Of a stretch of 64,000 bases of DNA, positions 10,712 through 21,867 are shown one piece after another (positions within the stretch are counted from its first letter, which is position 1; each line of letters starts with the position of its first letter). The position numbers and the translations under genes were made by a program. The stretch spans positions 13,206,001 to 13,270,000 of the forward strand of contig CP053155.1 in the NCBI GenBank assembly GCA_014607495.2. Reading direction: 5' to 3'. The DNA comes from Carposina sasakii (Eukaryota; Arthropoda; Insecta; Lepidoptera; Carposinidae). The notes beneath the pieces are model-generated. The model made no database searches, had not been told where the DNA came from, and saw only the letters and a list, made by a program, of their open reading frames with translations.

Positions 10712-10835
10712 ACATATAATCACGCCTCTTATCCCCCAAAGAGGTTGGACAGAAGTGTGCAAATTCCACCCCCACTTTTCACCAGTTAGACTATTAAGTC
10801 CCTCGTGGTAAGGGGTGAGCCTACCGCCGCTAATT
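10712..10835 (+). repeat. family K repeat
   Basis: Begins ATAATCACGCCTCTTATC, then AGAGGTTGGACAGAAGTGTG, then CACTTTTCACCAGTTAGACT and GGTAAGGGGTGAGCC. Fragments recur at 12355-12420, 51075-51165 and 51640-51720. The class is unknown. Confidence 0.6.
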
Positions 10836-12106
10836 TACCTATCTGCGGTAACATATTTTCCAAAAAAATGTTATTTATCGAAACGTCAAGTAATTTTTAG
10901 CAATAAGTAGTTAACAATTTAAAAATACCAGCTCAACCATTTACACAAATTCAAACACTGCTACTGAACCTCCCTCATAAAACCGACTGACACTTGCCCA
11001 TGTCTCTCCTCGTAGCGATATCGTAAATCTCGATTATCTGCAAAAAAACAAACAGCACAAATGCTTTAATGTCAATTTGTTGAACTCTAAGTGGCTAAAA
11101 GGTTCGTCATGTGGATAAAACAGGCAGGCGGTAAAAAAACCACTCGAACCCATGTGGCAAACCTTTTACGCATATTTTTAGACTTTTTGCGAGTACCTGC
11201 TATTTGTTACTCGCCGGTATTTTTGGAATTTAAAAAAAGGGAGGATGTCCGTCATATGTATAGTAATTTCAATTACTATTCAGTTAGGTTTCAGTGTCTC
11301 TTGTATAAGAAAACGTCGTGGAAATGTAGGTATGTATTGATTGGTGAGTAGTCAGGGGCGATATCATAAACATCCACAATGCACGGATGTGTTTTCCCAA
11401 AATGGGGTAACTAATACTGCATGCTAGGCCGCCCTAGCGAAGATAAAAGTAAACACCTTTCTATTTATTTTGTAAAATTTATACATAGAAGATTCGTGTA
11501 GAGAGTTCTGGAGCCTATGCCTAGCTGTGGGACAATTTATAGCTACATAAAAAACAACTGATAACTGATTCACCCTCCGATATCCCTAGAATCTGACTAA
11601 TGATCGCGATCATAGGCAATTTACGAGTACACTTATTTTATCGTAGCCTTTTTTGGTTACTCCCTTGTTGTTTGGTTTTTGAGTAGGCCAATATTACTTG
11701 TCGATTCTATGTGTAAAGGGATGTATCAAATGAAAACACAAGTACTAAACATTAATTTATTACATAATAATAAATAACCCTAAGTACCTGGACACATCGA
11801 CGTAAAAAGAAATCTGAAACACCTCGAGAGCCCATAAATTACATCAGAAGGATATAAAAACCATGAATGAAGCACACTGAGGAGGTACGATCATCAATGT
11901 AGATATACAACTGCTAATCTTGAACATTATAATTATATGCATACGTAGTACGGAATGTAGAACTTACTACTTACGTACAAGTACTTACATAGTCTGTTCA
12001 TTCATACATTAACGCCCATTATCCTTACAAAGGCTTGGCAAACGCGTTTAAGTTTCACACTAACTTTTCAGCAGTCATTTCATTAAATTATTTAAATTTT
12101 TGTTAA
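10836..12106. other. no gene seen
   Basis: Unique DNA. The plus ORF 11091-11351 ends at a GTGAGT donor (11342) and has a GTTTCAG before CLLYKKTSWKCRYVLIG, so a small exon is conceivable, but support is weak. Confidence 0.35.
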
Positions 12107-12303
12107 GCCGGATACGTGTGCGTGCACGTAAGCGTAGACGTGCACGTACCGCTCAGTTGTAAAGTATGGAACTGTATGAGACAGGACACACCGGATGCGT
12201 ATGCGTAGACGTAAGCATAAACGTCAAGCGGTGACAGTTTACTACATTAAACTGAGAGGTACGTATACGTCTACGCTTACGTGCACGCATACGCATCCGG
12301 TGT
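12107..12303. mobile_element. ACGT-rich palindromic element
   Basis: 12187-12303 is a hairpin: CACACCGGATGCGTATGCGT at the left and its inverse at 12284-12303, with further pairing through TAGACGTAAGC/GCTTACG. A third, partial copy of the arm lies at 12107-12160. The arms are built from repeated ACGT and GCGT steps, giving an unusually high CpG content for this AT-rich window. It is non-coding. Confidence 0.65.
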
Positions 12304-12354
12304 GCTCGAGCCTTTATTGTTAACCGTTTGTTACCCGAATAAAATAATATAGAA

Positions 12355-12420
12355 TTAAGTCTCACGTGGTAAGGGATGAGCCACTGCCGCTTTTCCGGCA
12401 AAAAGACTGGTAATGTACCT
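12355..12420 (+). repeat. family K fragment
   Basis: Contains AGTCTCACGTGGTAAGGGAT and the following GAGCCACTGCCGC, matching the right part of family K. Confidence 0.5.
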
Positions 12421-13473
12421 ACGCATAAATTATTCAACTATATATTTTCCTGTCATCATAGTCCATTCTGTCACCGTGCGACGGCTACTGTATTTTTTAC
12501 GCTCAGGCGATGTCAAGCCATCTCCTGATTGTCCCTCCTTCATGAGGAGGGAATAAAAACATCCCTCCCTTTACGATCGTATTGAGGGTAATGCCAGAAA
12601 TCCCTGTATTCGTTATTTGTTGGCTCTCAAATACTTCTGTGCTGAGTCTTATTAAGTTTCGTAATTCTGAGCTCGTAAAATGGAGCAAATATTTCCCAGG
12701 AATAACAGCAAGTTCCTTATTTATATTACTTGTACATTTGGTAGTAAATGTTTGATTATGGCGTTATTTCTATTATACAACTTTATTTTCTGATTGACAA
12801 CGCACAGACGAAGTTACTGAGCATAGCTGAGGTATGATTTACATTTTTACAATAACCTGGGAAATTGGAAACGATTTTCCTAAAATTAAACAGCAGGGAG
12901 CAGAATACGAGAGCAGATTTTGAAATATTTTTTTATCCTCGTTAAGTTATTGTAAGTAATAAGAAATGATCGAGATGCGTTATTCTGCGTTCCGTCCGGC
13001 GTCAATGTGAATAGCGCCCCTGTTCTGCTAAATTTTTCAACCGAGACGTGGTCGTTAACGCGGTGCGATTTTACTTACCACTTGAGAAAAAGTATAATTT
13101 ACCACCGGTCGCAAAAATGACAGAATAAAAACGAATATCTGTGGCACGCTGAAATGTATCTAACCACGTACCCGTAAAGCAATTTTATTGCTTCGCACCG
13201 TGCCTCTACAACGGTTCCGTTTCGGTAAACTTTAAGAGAATAAGGGGGTCATTAAACCGGGTATTCCTCCATAGTAGATGAGAGCCGGGTAAAATTAGCA
13301 ATCAATCAGCCGCCATTAAGTGCCTTGATCCGGACAGAGCTTTCAATCCGGTTGTGATATTTATTTATCCGGGAGGCGGATTTATTTGCTAGATTAGTTG
13401 TGAGACCTCTCGTGTTATTAGGTTGATAATGAACTTCTACGATCTAGTCAATCATACTGATTATCTAGTTCAT
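12421..13473. other. no gene seen
   Basis: Unique DNA, somewhat richer in GC at 13000-13380 with several CCGG and GGCG words. It could hold a regulatory sequence, but nothing specific is recognisable. Confidence 0.35.
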
Positions 13474-13528
13474 CATCATCATCATTCTGAACCATGAGAA
13501 GTCCACTGCTGAACATAGGCCTCCCCCA
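13474..13528 (-). mobile_element. RTE-1 or SINE-A tail fragment
   Basis: A CATCATCATCATC run followed by AGTCCACTGCTGAACATAGG CCTCCCCC. This is the 3' terminus shared by RTE-1 and SINE-A; GAACATAGG is the RTE-1 form. The rest is missing. Confidence 0.6.
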
Positions 13529-13581
13529 ACAACAACAAGTTTAGGAGTTTGTTTATCAGTCGAATCATGTATAACAATCAT

Positions 13582-13905
13582 CAGGGTGATTTTTGGTCGC
13601 TAACGTTCCCGAAAACTACGGAATCTCCTCATCATCACGATCATTTTTCTCTATGGAAGCATACCTGGGAAGTGTCTGGTTCCCAAGATATTAGGGTCCA
13701 AAGTTGAGTAAATAGACTGCGTTTTCTGAATGCACATAGACGCGCGTAGCAAGATTTTTTCACTAGAAATAATTAATATGTGTCTATGATCTGGACACTA
13801 TAAATATTGCCCGATCAAGAATTTTAAAAAATTACATCGTTTCCCAGGTTTTTTGATGTATAGAGTACATACCCTTCGTTAAGGGTGGCAACGAAAAAAC
13901 ACCTG
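13582..13905 (+). mobile_element. MITE-B copy 2
   Basis: Starts CAGGGTGATTTTTGG and ends AACGAAAAAACACCTG, followed by TA. The left TA appears to have mutated. It has internal deletions relative to copy 1. Confidence 0.8.
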
Positions 13906-13949
13906 TATATTGTTCGTTCACACGGCTGAGTTCCTAGACTGGGTTAGGC

Positions 13950-14128
13950 CAGAACTGCACGATCATGAAGGAAATCCTACAGCCACGTTTGGCATAGCGC
14001 AGTTAAAAGATCGATGACAAGTTGCTAGCTCATCACCTAAAAGAATGGACTCGAGTTCCTTAGTCGATGTGCACGGAAGGAGACTATGCAGCTAATGTTC
14101 CTGTTTTAGCAAAACTCTGCATCAGCAT
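13950..14128 (-). repeat. family G copy
   Basis: Shows the inverse of the G consensus in order: GATCATGAAGGA, CCACGTTTGGCATAGCGCAG, TTGCTAGCTCATCACC, GAGTTCCTTAGTCGA, then ATGCAGCTAATGTTC. Confidence 0.65.
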
Positions 14129-14191
14129 TATGAGCAGTCATGTCTACTGTAGGTACTTGTTACGTAGTTACTTTTCCCATATTCCATGGAT

Positions 14192-14450
14192 CATCATCAT
14201 CATCGCCTATTGCAGTCCACTGCTGGACGTAGGCCTCCCTCAGGGCACGCCACAAGACTGCCATAGGGGGTATTTGCCCATAGTCACCACGCTGAGCAGC
14301 CGGGTTGGTGACCGCAGTTTGCATTTTGGACTATGTTGTCAACACGGGAGGCGCTGCTGCCCACCTCCCGGAAACCCTTAATCGCCTCGCACGATACCCA
14401 CGGGCAGACATGGGGTGGTACGAATTCTACTCTGCCGGCACCACGCGGCT
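14192..14450 (-). mobile_element. full-length SINE-A with 13-bp TSD
   Basis: The perfect TSD ATATTCCATGGAT lies at 14179-14191 and 14451-14463. On the minus strand the element starts AGCCGCGTGGTGCCGGCAGA, ends GGACTGCAATAGGC and has a GATGAT tail. At 259 bp it defines the full length together with 18229-18486 and 24543-24804. I find no canonical A or B box of a tRNA promoter. Confidence 0.9.
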
Positions 14451-14918
14451 ATATTCCATGGATACTCAATGGATAATCAATACTCCTGGAAGTGCATAAT
14501 GTTGCATGTGTGACATCCCTTGATATTCCCCTCTCCACTCGTCTCTCCGCTCAAGTCCGGTTTGTCCTTTATTTGTACTTTATCCGCAGCGAGCGATTTG
14601 CATTGCGACAATAAAACTGTTTGGTGCAAAGTATGACATATTTTATTTACCAAATTAAAACATGTCGGTTCTATATTTTTCCGAAATGTACATATATCGT
14701 CTTATTGTAGATATTTCTTTCAGTTATAGAATTTTCAGTGACTACAGTAAATCAGCATTTTTTCCTCTCATTTACTTCCACTTTTACTGCCTCTAAAACA
14801 CAATTAATCAGGTACATAGATTCCTATGTTTTCCGTAAAAAAGTTTTATATCATCAGGTGCTAGACCTATACCATAATACAAAGTACAGTTAACGTTTAC
14901 TTTGATTACATCATAATA

Positions 14919-14998
14919 CAGGTGTTTTCGAGAAAAATGATCGTGATGATGAGGAATTCAGTAGTTTTCGGGAACGTTGACGATCAAAAATTACCCTG
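14919..14998 (-). mobile_element. MITE-B copy 3, deleted to 80 bp
   Basis: Keeps CAGGTGTTTTCG at one end, about 60 bp of the other end (ATGATCGTGATGATGAGG...), and CCCTG at the terminus. The centre is gone. Confidence 0.75.
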
Positions 14999-16114
14999 AA
15001 TAGGTATGATATTTACATTTCGCTTTATATTAATGGACTATTATACTTACGTAATTTTCCGCAGTAGCTTACGATTTGGACGCAAGTCAATATTTCCATT
15101 TCATTTTTTTTGTCTTTCGTCTCATAAACTTCAAGACCAAATACTATTTGCAGTTTACAACTTCGTATTTACAATGAAAACCATGATTTTGAACCTTAAC
15201 GTTTCATTATTAAAACCTGTAATATTAAACATGATTTACGTATTAACTTGGTTTAAACGTGTGATTTCGTATTGGTTTTGAGCGCTGTGGTTTTAATAAA
15301 ATTAATTTATTGTATGTAATATTATATTTTCTTGAGTGTTTGTTGTTTTACGTCTGAATGTTTATCGTAATCGCTGTTGCGACACGGTATCGTGCTACCA
15401 TATTGCTTTTTTATATTTTATAAACTGGTTGTTTTTCTTTCTCAATTTCATTTTGTAAATTTTTATCTCACGTATTACGGTATATATCTACATATTTTTG
15501 GTTTGCTAAATATCTTATTTAATATACCACTAGTAGAATACTATCAATGGAAAATTTATTTACTTTATGACTTCATTTAGTTTAGATTTGTCATTTATTT
15601 ACACTCCCATTTTAAATAGACAGACTTGCACCAAATGTATTACAGAAGATTTTATTTGATCTGAGAATTCGCAGACGTTTCAAGACGCCGTTTAAAAATT
15701 AATCCTAGGATTAAGGACGTTTGGGCTTAAGAATGAAAGTACTTTTTAATGAATGGATTGTCTAATCTAATGTACATAATAACTGATTGATAAAAGCTAT
15801 TACTATATTTCTATATGAAGATACGTTATGCACCGGAAATGGGTTCTGCTTCCGGCAGAGCGCGGTGCCAACATACGAAGCTCAACTACATAGAATCAAT
15901 ATGGCTACCGCTAGGAAACTGTATTAGATTGAATAGATAGTATTTCACTGGTACCTACTGCAAGTAAGTTTCCAACAGGAAATTGAGCAGAGGGACGTGA
16001 GTTGAAGGCACTCAATGGTTTGTTATAAAGTTGAGTGCAGCCTCGACTTTGGTTGAATTACTATTTAAACTAAATATGTAGTGTAGACTATGTATTTTTT
16101 TTCTTGTGCTAATG
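14999..16114. other. no gene seen; strongly AT-rich
   Basis: Unique AT-rich DNA. The plus ORFs at 15006 and 15377 are low-complexity and hydrophobic by composition only. Confidence 0.4.
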
Positions 16115-16216
16115 CAGGGCTTGACTAGAATACATTAGCTGCATCTTCTTCCGTGCGTATCATAAGAGTAGACTAAGGAACTTGGGCATTTTCTCTCAGG
16201 CGATAAGATAGCATTC
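16115..16216 (+). repeat. family G fragment
   Basis: Shows GGGCTTGACTAGAATACATT, then GCTGCATCTTCTTCCGTGCG, then AGACTAAGGAACTTGGGCAT and TCTCTCAGGCGATAAG, in G order. Confidence 0.6.
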
Positions 16217-16241
16217 TATCTCTAATTCATTTGGATCCATG

Positions 16242-16605
16242 AAGAAGATATAAAAGAGGAGGTGGGACTATGAAGTGAGTCGTGTGGCAATCGTGAGGCC
16301 ATGACGTCATAATAGGGGCGGAGCTTCAGCGCCAGAGTAACGCAGTAGCTGTAACCGCAAGCTTGTGCTCCGAAATGTTACCGTAATAAAATTACAAAGA
16401 CACTAGCGCTTTTATCAGGGTACTTTTTTACTGAAACGTAGTATAATATTGCCATCTAGTGATGAGTAATTGCACTAGTATGTAAATGAGCAGGGCTACA
16501 GTGTTCAATGCTCCCCTCGTCCCATACTTCGCCCCCGCTCCGCGGCACACTATTTTAGTATGAAAATATACTTAGCCGCTACTCCTCTTTTATATCTTCT
16601 CCATG
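16242..16605. mobile_element. TIR element with TATAAAA in its ends
   Basis: The ends are inverted: GAAGATATAAAAGAGGAG at the left and CTCCTCTTTTATATCTTC at the right. A 12-bp direct repeat TTTGGATCCATG lies at 16230-16241 and 16606-16617. That is long for a cut-and-paste element. It has no coding capacity. An inside block matches 1711-1730 in inverse. The superfamily is unknown. Confidence 0.65.
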
Positions 16606-16617
16606 TTTGGATCCATG

Positions 16618-18216
16618 CCTACATGAAGGTATGTATGTATAGGTATTTAGACAGTATTCCTAACACTTAGTTACATTATTTTGTGAAATAAAATATTTAG
16701 CTACTCTACAAAGATTTCTTATAAACAGATATTTCTATAAAACAAAGGATTGTATGTGATTTAGAGAGTATTTAGATACAATTTTCAACACTGATCTCAT
16801 TTCAACACTGAGCTCTCCTCGCTTCGCCGCTGAAACAGCTTTAGCTTTGTGACCTACTTACTACCTAACTAGCACAAACAAAACTTAGGCAAATACAAAA
16901 TCTCACATCATCTCAAACATCCCGTCGATCTGTCTGTAGAATTACAGGCATAACTTCAAAGAAACTGCCATCTTTGTCCTCAGGACTCTTTGTTTTGCTC
17001 ATTTCTTCATCCTGGGAAAATATTTTTTTCTCGGAAAATTACTTGCTAGTTTCTCTAATCAGCAGAACTAAGGTTGTCTAGAAGTCAGATTAGATAACTA
17101 ACAGTTATTCTTGGGTGGTGAATCACCACCCATCACCACTGGTGATGTTCGTATTTCGTACGAATTTGGCAAGCTATCAGCGAAAGCTGTACAATTTTTG
17201 CTATCGCATTGCTTTTGTTTCAATAGATAGGTATCTATAAATCGTATACCTACACTGTATACCTAATACGGGAGAGGAAGACCAAACGCATATTATCATT
17301 TATCTTCTTTCTTTTTTCCGAGCTTAAGAATCTCGTTATAATCGGCTATTTCGCGTAAATGAATTTGCTTTTAACAGATTTTTTTTACCTCTTCATCCCG
17401 ATAGCTATACACTAGCTCCTCTACCTCCCTACCCTCAGTAACTTGACAAATCTTGGCCACTACCTCACGCTGAGGTATGGCGGTGGACATGACAAATGTA
17501 GCCAGGGGTCATGCGGGTCTACAGGTAGATACAAATGTATCGTGGAGGATCATCATAGAGGAAGGACAAGGGAGAGGTTACCTAACAACGAGCTTTAACG
17601 TTTGTTGATGGATAATAATTAGTTGCCAATGTTACGTGATTGACGGGTGGCAGGTTATTAGGCGCCTTCCACCAGATATGTACTATGCTACGTGGTTACG
17701 GATACCTGTGATATTCATTGGTCCATGATGTCAATGAATTTTACAAGTGATTATCAATCGATCAATCATCAGATCTCTGGTGGAATAGCAGCTTCATTGT
17801 ACTTGCACGGAGCTTTAGAAACAGTTTTTACATCCTAACTTGACTAGTGAGGTAGTGGGATAGTTCGGAGAAAAAAAATACGTGAACACTTTTTGATACA
17901 TGAAATTAACACGTTTCGATCGGATGCAATACCACGGTAAATTTGCAAGTCTACTGTAGCGGTTAAGTTGACATTAAATATCGCTTCTCCCCATTGTACT
18001 TCGCTTAGGGCTTACCGCCTTAGCGGACTGATACAAATATATTGAAGCGGTCAATATGGCCGCAATACGTTTTAGTTACAGGCATATGTTTCATTCGGAC
18101 TTAGATTGAAAGAAAAGCGAGAGGAAAACGCTTTATCGCCAGAATGGTATAAATAATGTGTAAAGTTATAATATAAACCTGGGTATGTGTTTTTCTATCA
18201 CTTTTTATCTACTAAT
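16618..18216. other. no gene seen
   Basis: Unique DNA. Weak MITE-H-like pieces occur near 16858-16890 and 17150-17215 (CTACCTAACTAGCA and a GTACAATTTTTGCTATCGC segment). A short palindrome GGGTGGTGAATCACCACCC is at 17114-17132. Confidence 0.4.
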
Positions 18217-18228
18217 ATGAAATCTGTG

Positions 18229-18486
18229 GTGCCGCCGCGTGGTGCCGGCAGAGTAGAATTCGTACCACCCCATGTCTGCCCGTGGGTATCGTACGAGGCG
18301 ATTAAGGGTTTCCGCGAGGCGGGCAGCAGCGCCTCCCGTACTGACAACATAGTTCAAAATACAAACTGCGGTCACCAACCCACCAGCCCAGCGTGGTGAC
18401 TATGGGCAAATACCCCACATGGCAGTCTTGTGGCGTGCCTTGGGGGAGGCCTACGTCCAGTAGTGGACTGCAATAGGCTGATGATG
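18229..18486 (+). mobile_element. full-length SINE-A with 12-bp TSD
   Basis: The TSD ATGAAATCTGTG lies at 18217-18228 and 18487-18498. It starts GTGCCGCCGCGTGGTGCCGG and ends GACTGCAATAGGCTGATGATG. An open frame runs through most of it (GRVEFVPPHVCPWVSYEAIK...), as in the 24543 copy. The 3' block GGGGGAGGCCTACGTCC is shared with RTE-1. Confidence 0.9.
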
Positions 18487-18670
18487 ATGAAATCTGTGAA
18501 ATTACTTACGCACGATGGTATGAAAGAGCATAGTGTAATAAAAATTAGAGAAATAAGTGAATAATACACGAAATAAATAAATTTAATAATGTGAGTTATT
18601 CTAATAGTTGTTATATTATTTATATACCGGATATAACAGAAAGGGTATTTCTGTTATAATATCGTGTATA

Positions 18671-19392
18671 TGTCGTGGCCATATTGTAAAATTGATCATT
18701 TCATGAAATGGTCGAGCATTTCATGAAGTGGTCGCATTTCATGAAGTGGCCAATTCAATTTGACCAGATCGTTAAATCGTCTACATTTCACGATTTTGTC
18801 ATCCACGTTTGGCCAAATCGTATTAACAGGGTGTCCATAAAATCCGAATGTGGTAAGAGCTTATATAAATAATATATACCGTACACCATATATAAGTATA
18901 CCATAAGGTATGATGGTATACTTATATATGGCTCGCTCGGCTCGTGCGTCATTTGTCATAGTCTAACCTAACCTAACCTATCGTAATCTAAGGTTTTTGT
19001 TTAACAAATTATTAACCACCATTAAGTCTAATATACATTATACAATATAACACACTATCCGTGAACTTCTTCTGCATAGTCACCCTACTCTCTTTAATTT
19101 GTTTTATAACCTAAAAAGAAAAATCCGCCATCTTCACACATAAATAAAACGCGCGCAGCGCCTCTACCGGTGATTCATGTAACTATTTTACGATATGATC
19201 AATAATCTTGACCACTTCATGAAATGATCGGGCGTTTAGTTGTCCATATCGAGAAACGATTTTTATCATCGATCTGCCCAAACCATATCATGATGTGGCC
19301 AATAGACAGTTGAACTTTTCATGAAATGCGACCATTTCATGAAATGCTCGACCATTTCATGAAATGATCAATTCTACGATATGGCCACGACA
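18671..19392 (+). mobile_element. D element, intact short form
   Basis: Terminal inverted repeats start TGTCGTGGCCATATTG, and both ends are flanked by TATA (18667-18670 and 19393-19396). Each arm carries several TTTCATGAAATG palindromes joined by GGTCGAGCA-type spacers. Inside are CAGGGTGTCCATAAAATCCG, a (CCTAA)3 telomere-like stretch near 18965, and a GATGGCGGATTTTTC block in inverse. There is no long ORF. The stretch 18671-18826 appears identical, base for base, to the inverse of 63320-63475. An intact TTAA at 18823-18826 marks the site where the second copy is interrupted. Confidence 0.85.
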
Positions 19393-19967
19393 TATACACT
19401 AATACGAGCAGTCCCGTACATTGATTCTCTTTGGAAATAAAAATCAATCGATAGGTAAAGGTAGCTAAGTATCAATCGCCAAAAGTAGATAATTCACGAA
19501 ACAGCGCAAACATAATCAAGCGAAATCATTTTAACATTCGGAAATACTTAACGAATTCAAACACAGTTTTATTTGTAAAGGACGGAATATTTAGGGACTC
19601 GGAAGCAAGCAATTATTGAAATAAGAAAAGGACAGGAAAAACAGGGAGTATGGCGCGGGAGTGCGAAAGTGTGCACACATAACGTTTGTTGTTATTTTTC
19701 CTTTTTATTTACAAGATAAGGGATGAGTATTCAGAGTGTACCTAAGTCTGAAGACTATGAAAATTAAAAGATCCTACTACAAGGTCCTGCTATGTACTTA
19801 TAAAAAACCATTCACAATATTTCAGACTTGAAATTACATGTTTATTTTTATAGAGAGAGTTCCTAAACAAAAGATTTCTGATCATACTCGTAGGGTGTAA
19901 CCTAGTAAATTTAAAAAGTCGTAATGATGGGCATTGGGCATATCTTACAGAGACAGTTTTTTTACAC

Positions 19968-20150
19968 ACTACACAAAACATTAACCTAGTCCCACATTAA
20001 GATCCCCAAGGTCTTGTATCGTGGGTACTAAGCAACGGTATATAAATACATAGATAAGTATAGAAACATCCATGACTCGGAAACAAACATCGATATTCAT
20101 CATATCAAAGTTTGCACCTACTGGGATTCGAACCCAGTTGGTCATATATT
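19968..20150 (-). mobile_element. tRNA-derived SINE (type 1), 5'-truncated
   Basis: On the minus strand: a B-box-like GGGTTCGAATCCCAG, then a body with TTTCCGAGTCATGGATGTTT and CTTATCTATGTATTTATATA, ending GATCTTAATGTGGGACTAGG. The A-box half is missing. The fuller copy is 38068-38285. Confidence 0.7.
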
Positions 20151-20184
20151 AATTCTGCACTTCCCCCCCATTTAATGGAGTTTC

Positions 20185-20352
20185 CAGCACTGCAGGATCA
20201 TAAAGGATTCCACATCTGCGTTTAGCATAGCTGGAACAGATGTCAATGATCAATGACGAGTTGCTTGCTTAACGCTTGAGAGAATTCCCGAGTCCATTAG
20301 TCGACTCCTAAGACACGCACAGAGTGAAATGCTGCTTATGTATTCCAGTGAA
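20185..20352 (-). repeat. family G copy
   Basis: Inverse G order: CACTGCAGGATCATAAAGGA, then TTTAGCATAGC, then GACGAGTTGCTTGC, then GAGTCCATTAGTCGACTCCT, then CCCGCATTACA. Confidence 0.6.
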
Positions 20353-20514
20353 CCCCGCATTACATTACAGTGTACACAGCATCCATAAAAATGATTTTTA
20401 TAAACAAGCATCTTGTGGCTATACATTTTATAAAACCAGGCCCCACACTCGGGAGCATTAACGATCAAGGAGTAAAAATTACAATTCCAAAATTCTCTTG
20501 CAAACGGCACATCA

Positions 20515-20660
20515 GGCTCATTTATTCATTGCTGAGGTCCGCAAAGTCCGGACCTGATTCCGGGAATAAATCAGGATTGTCCGGGGTCACGTCCGGTTGC
20601 ACCCGGATCACGGTTTTAGGAACCCGGTGTTTGGCCGTACGGACGGTCCGGACGCAGCTA
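20515..20660. other. CCGG-rich island
   Basis: A GC-rich stretch with repeated TCCGG and CCGGA words (CAAAGTCCGGACCTG, TTGTCCGGGG, CGGACGGTCCGGACG) inside AT-rich DNA. A plus ORF spans it but has no recognisable content. It could be an element remnant or a regulatory patch. Confidence 0.4.
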
Positions 20661-21173
20661 CACTTTAAGGTGATAATTTGGTGATTTTTACAGCGTTGGT
20701 GAAGTTGTTTGAGTGGTTTACTGTATACAGTGCTTGTAGAGCATGTTCTTGAGTAATATGGTTGTGTGAATTGTGAATCTATCTCTTTTTCTGTGATGTT
20801 TTAACTATGCACGATGGTATATTCGACCCCATCTTAACTACAGAACTATACTAGTACTACTTTACTAGTAGGTATAACCTTCATCTTTTATCGTTTTCAG
20901 CCATGAAAATTAGTCAATCAATATGTTATTACAAAATATGAATAGGTATAGTTACAAGTTGATAAGCTTAAAGTTTGGTTAGAAGTCCATAACATAAGCC
21001 TCCCCCAAGCATATACATGTTAAACCCTACTGACTGATAAATATTTCAATGGAATGACGGAAGGTTGAGTGGCGATTTTGACCAGTACATATCCCTAGTC
21101 CGTCAGCTTGTGGGGGTCTGCTGAGAGCCCTGATAGTAACACAATGTTAGGAAGAATTTCACAGATTATACAG

Positions 21174-21304
21174 GGTTTAATAAAAGGGGTAGGTATGTCA
21201 AGCAAAATGCTATTAATTAATTAAAATTTGATACTCGAGATCACATGTTGATTTTTCAAGATATTGTGGACATTCCTTAGTTGTTTAGGAATTCCCCATT
21301 TTCT
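21174..21304 (+). mobile_element. MITE-C half copy
   Basis: Starts after TATA with CAGGGTTTAATAAAAGG and continues through GAGATCACATGTTGATTTTT, the left arm of MITE-C. The right arm is missing. Confidence 0.55.
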
Positions 21305-21635
21305 ACGATGAAGATTAACACTAATAGTCCTTTAATGTTATTTTTGTACAGATAATATTGAAACTATGAACGGACATAGAAAAATCTTTAAAAAAATATA
21401 TTTTACTTAAATATTCTGCGGCATAGTCTTTCATCTGTGTATATAAATGTTTAAATACATACTATGTTTATCATTATTGTATGATAGTGTTCTCTCCACA
21501 AAGGGTCGGAAGTGAGCCTGCTACCGCGGAAATTGATACATCCGCTGAATGATGCGATGCTGGTAGCTCGAGCCTGCTTACAGTACACAGATCTCAGACA
21601 AGTTAATTTAAGCTTGTTTAAGCTACTATTAAATA

Positions 21636-21867
21636 CTAGTGGACGCCCGCGACTTCGTCCGCGTGGATTCCAGAGAAAACCAAAAAGTCGAAATTATCCG
21701 CGATAAAAATATTTTCCCGGGATAAAAAGTAACCTATGTCCAGAGTGTCAGCTAACTCTATACCAAATTTGATTAAAATCGCTCCAGCCGTTTTTACGTA
21801 AAAGAGTAACAAACATCCATCCATCCATCCATACTTACAAACTTTCGCGTTTATAATATTAGTAAGA
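21636..21867 (-). mobile_element. short Helitron, complete ends
   Basis: On the minus strand it starts TCTTACTAATATTATAAA and ends GCGGGCGTCCACTAG. A 3' hairpin (CGCG..CGCG around GACGAA) precedes CTAG, and the insertion sits between host A and T. This matches the Helitron rule 5'-TC...CTRR-3' at an AT target. It is 232 bp and non-coding. A CATC tetramer run lies at 21813-21831. Confidence 0.9.

Noticed and set aside
18955..18990. interstitial telomere
   Set aside because: Only three TTAGG-type units, located inside the D element.
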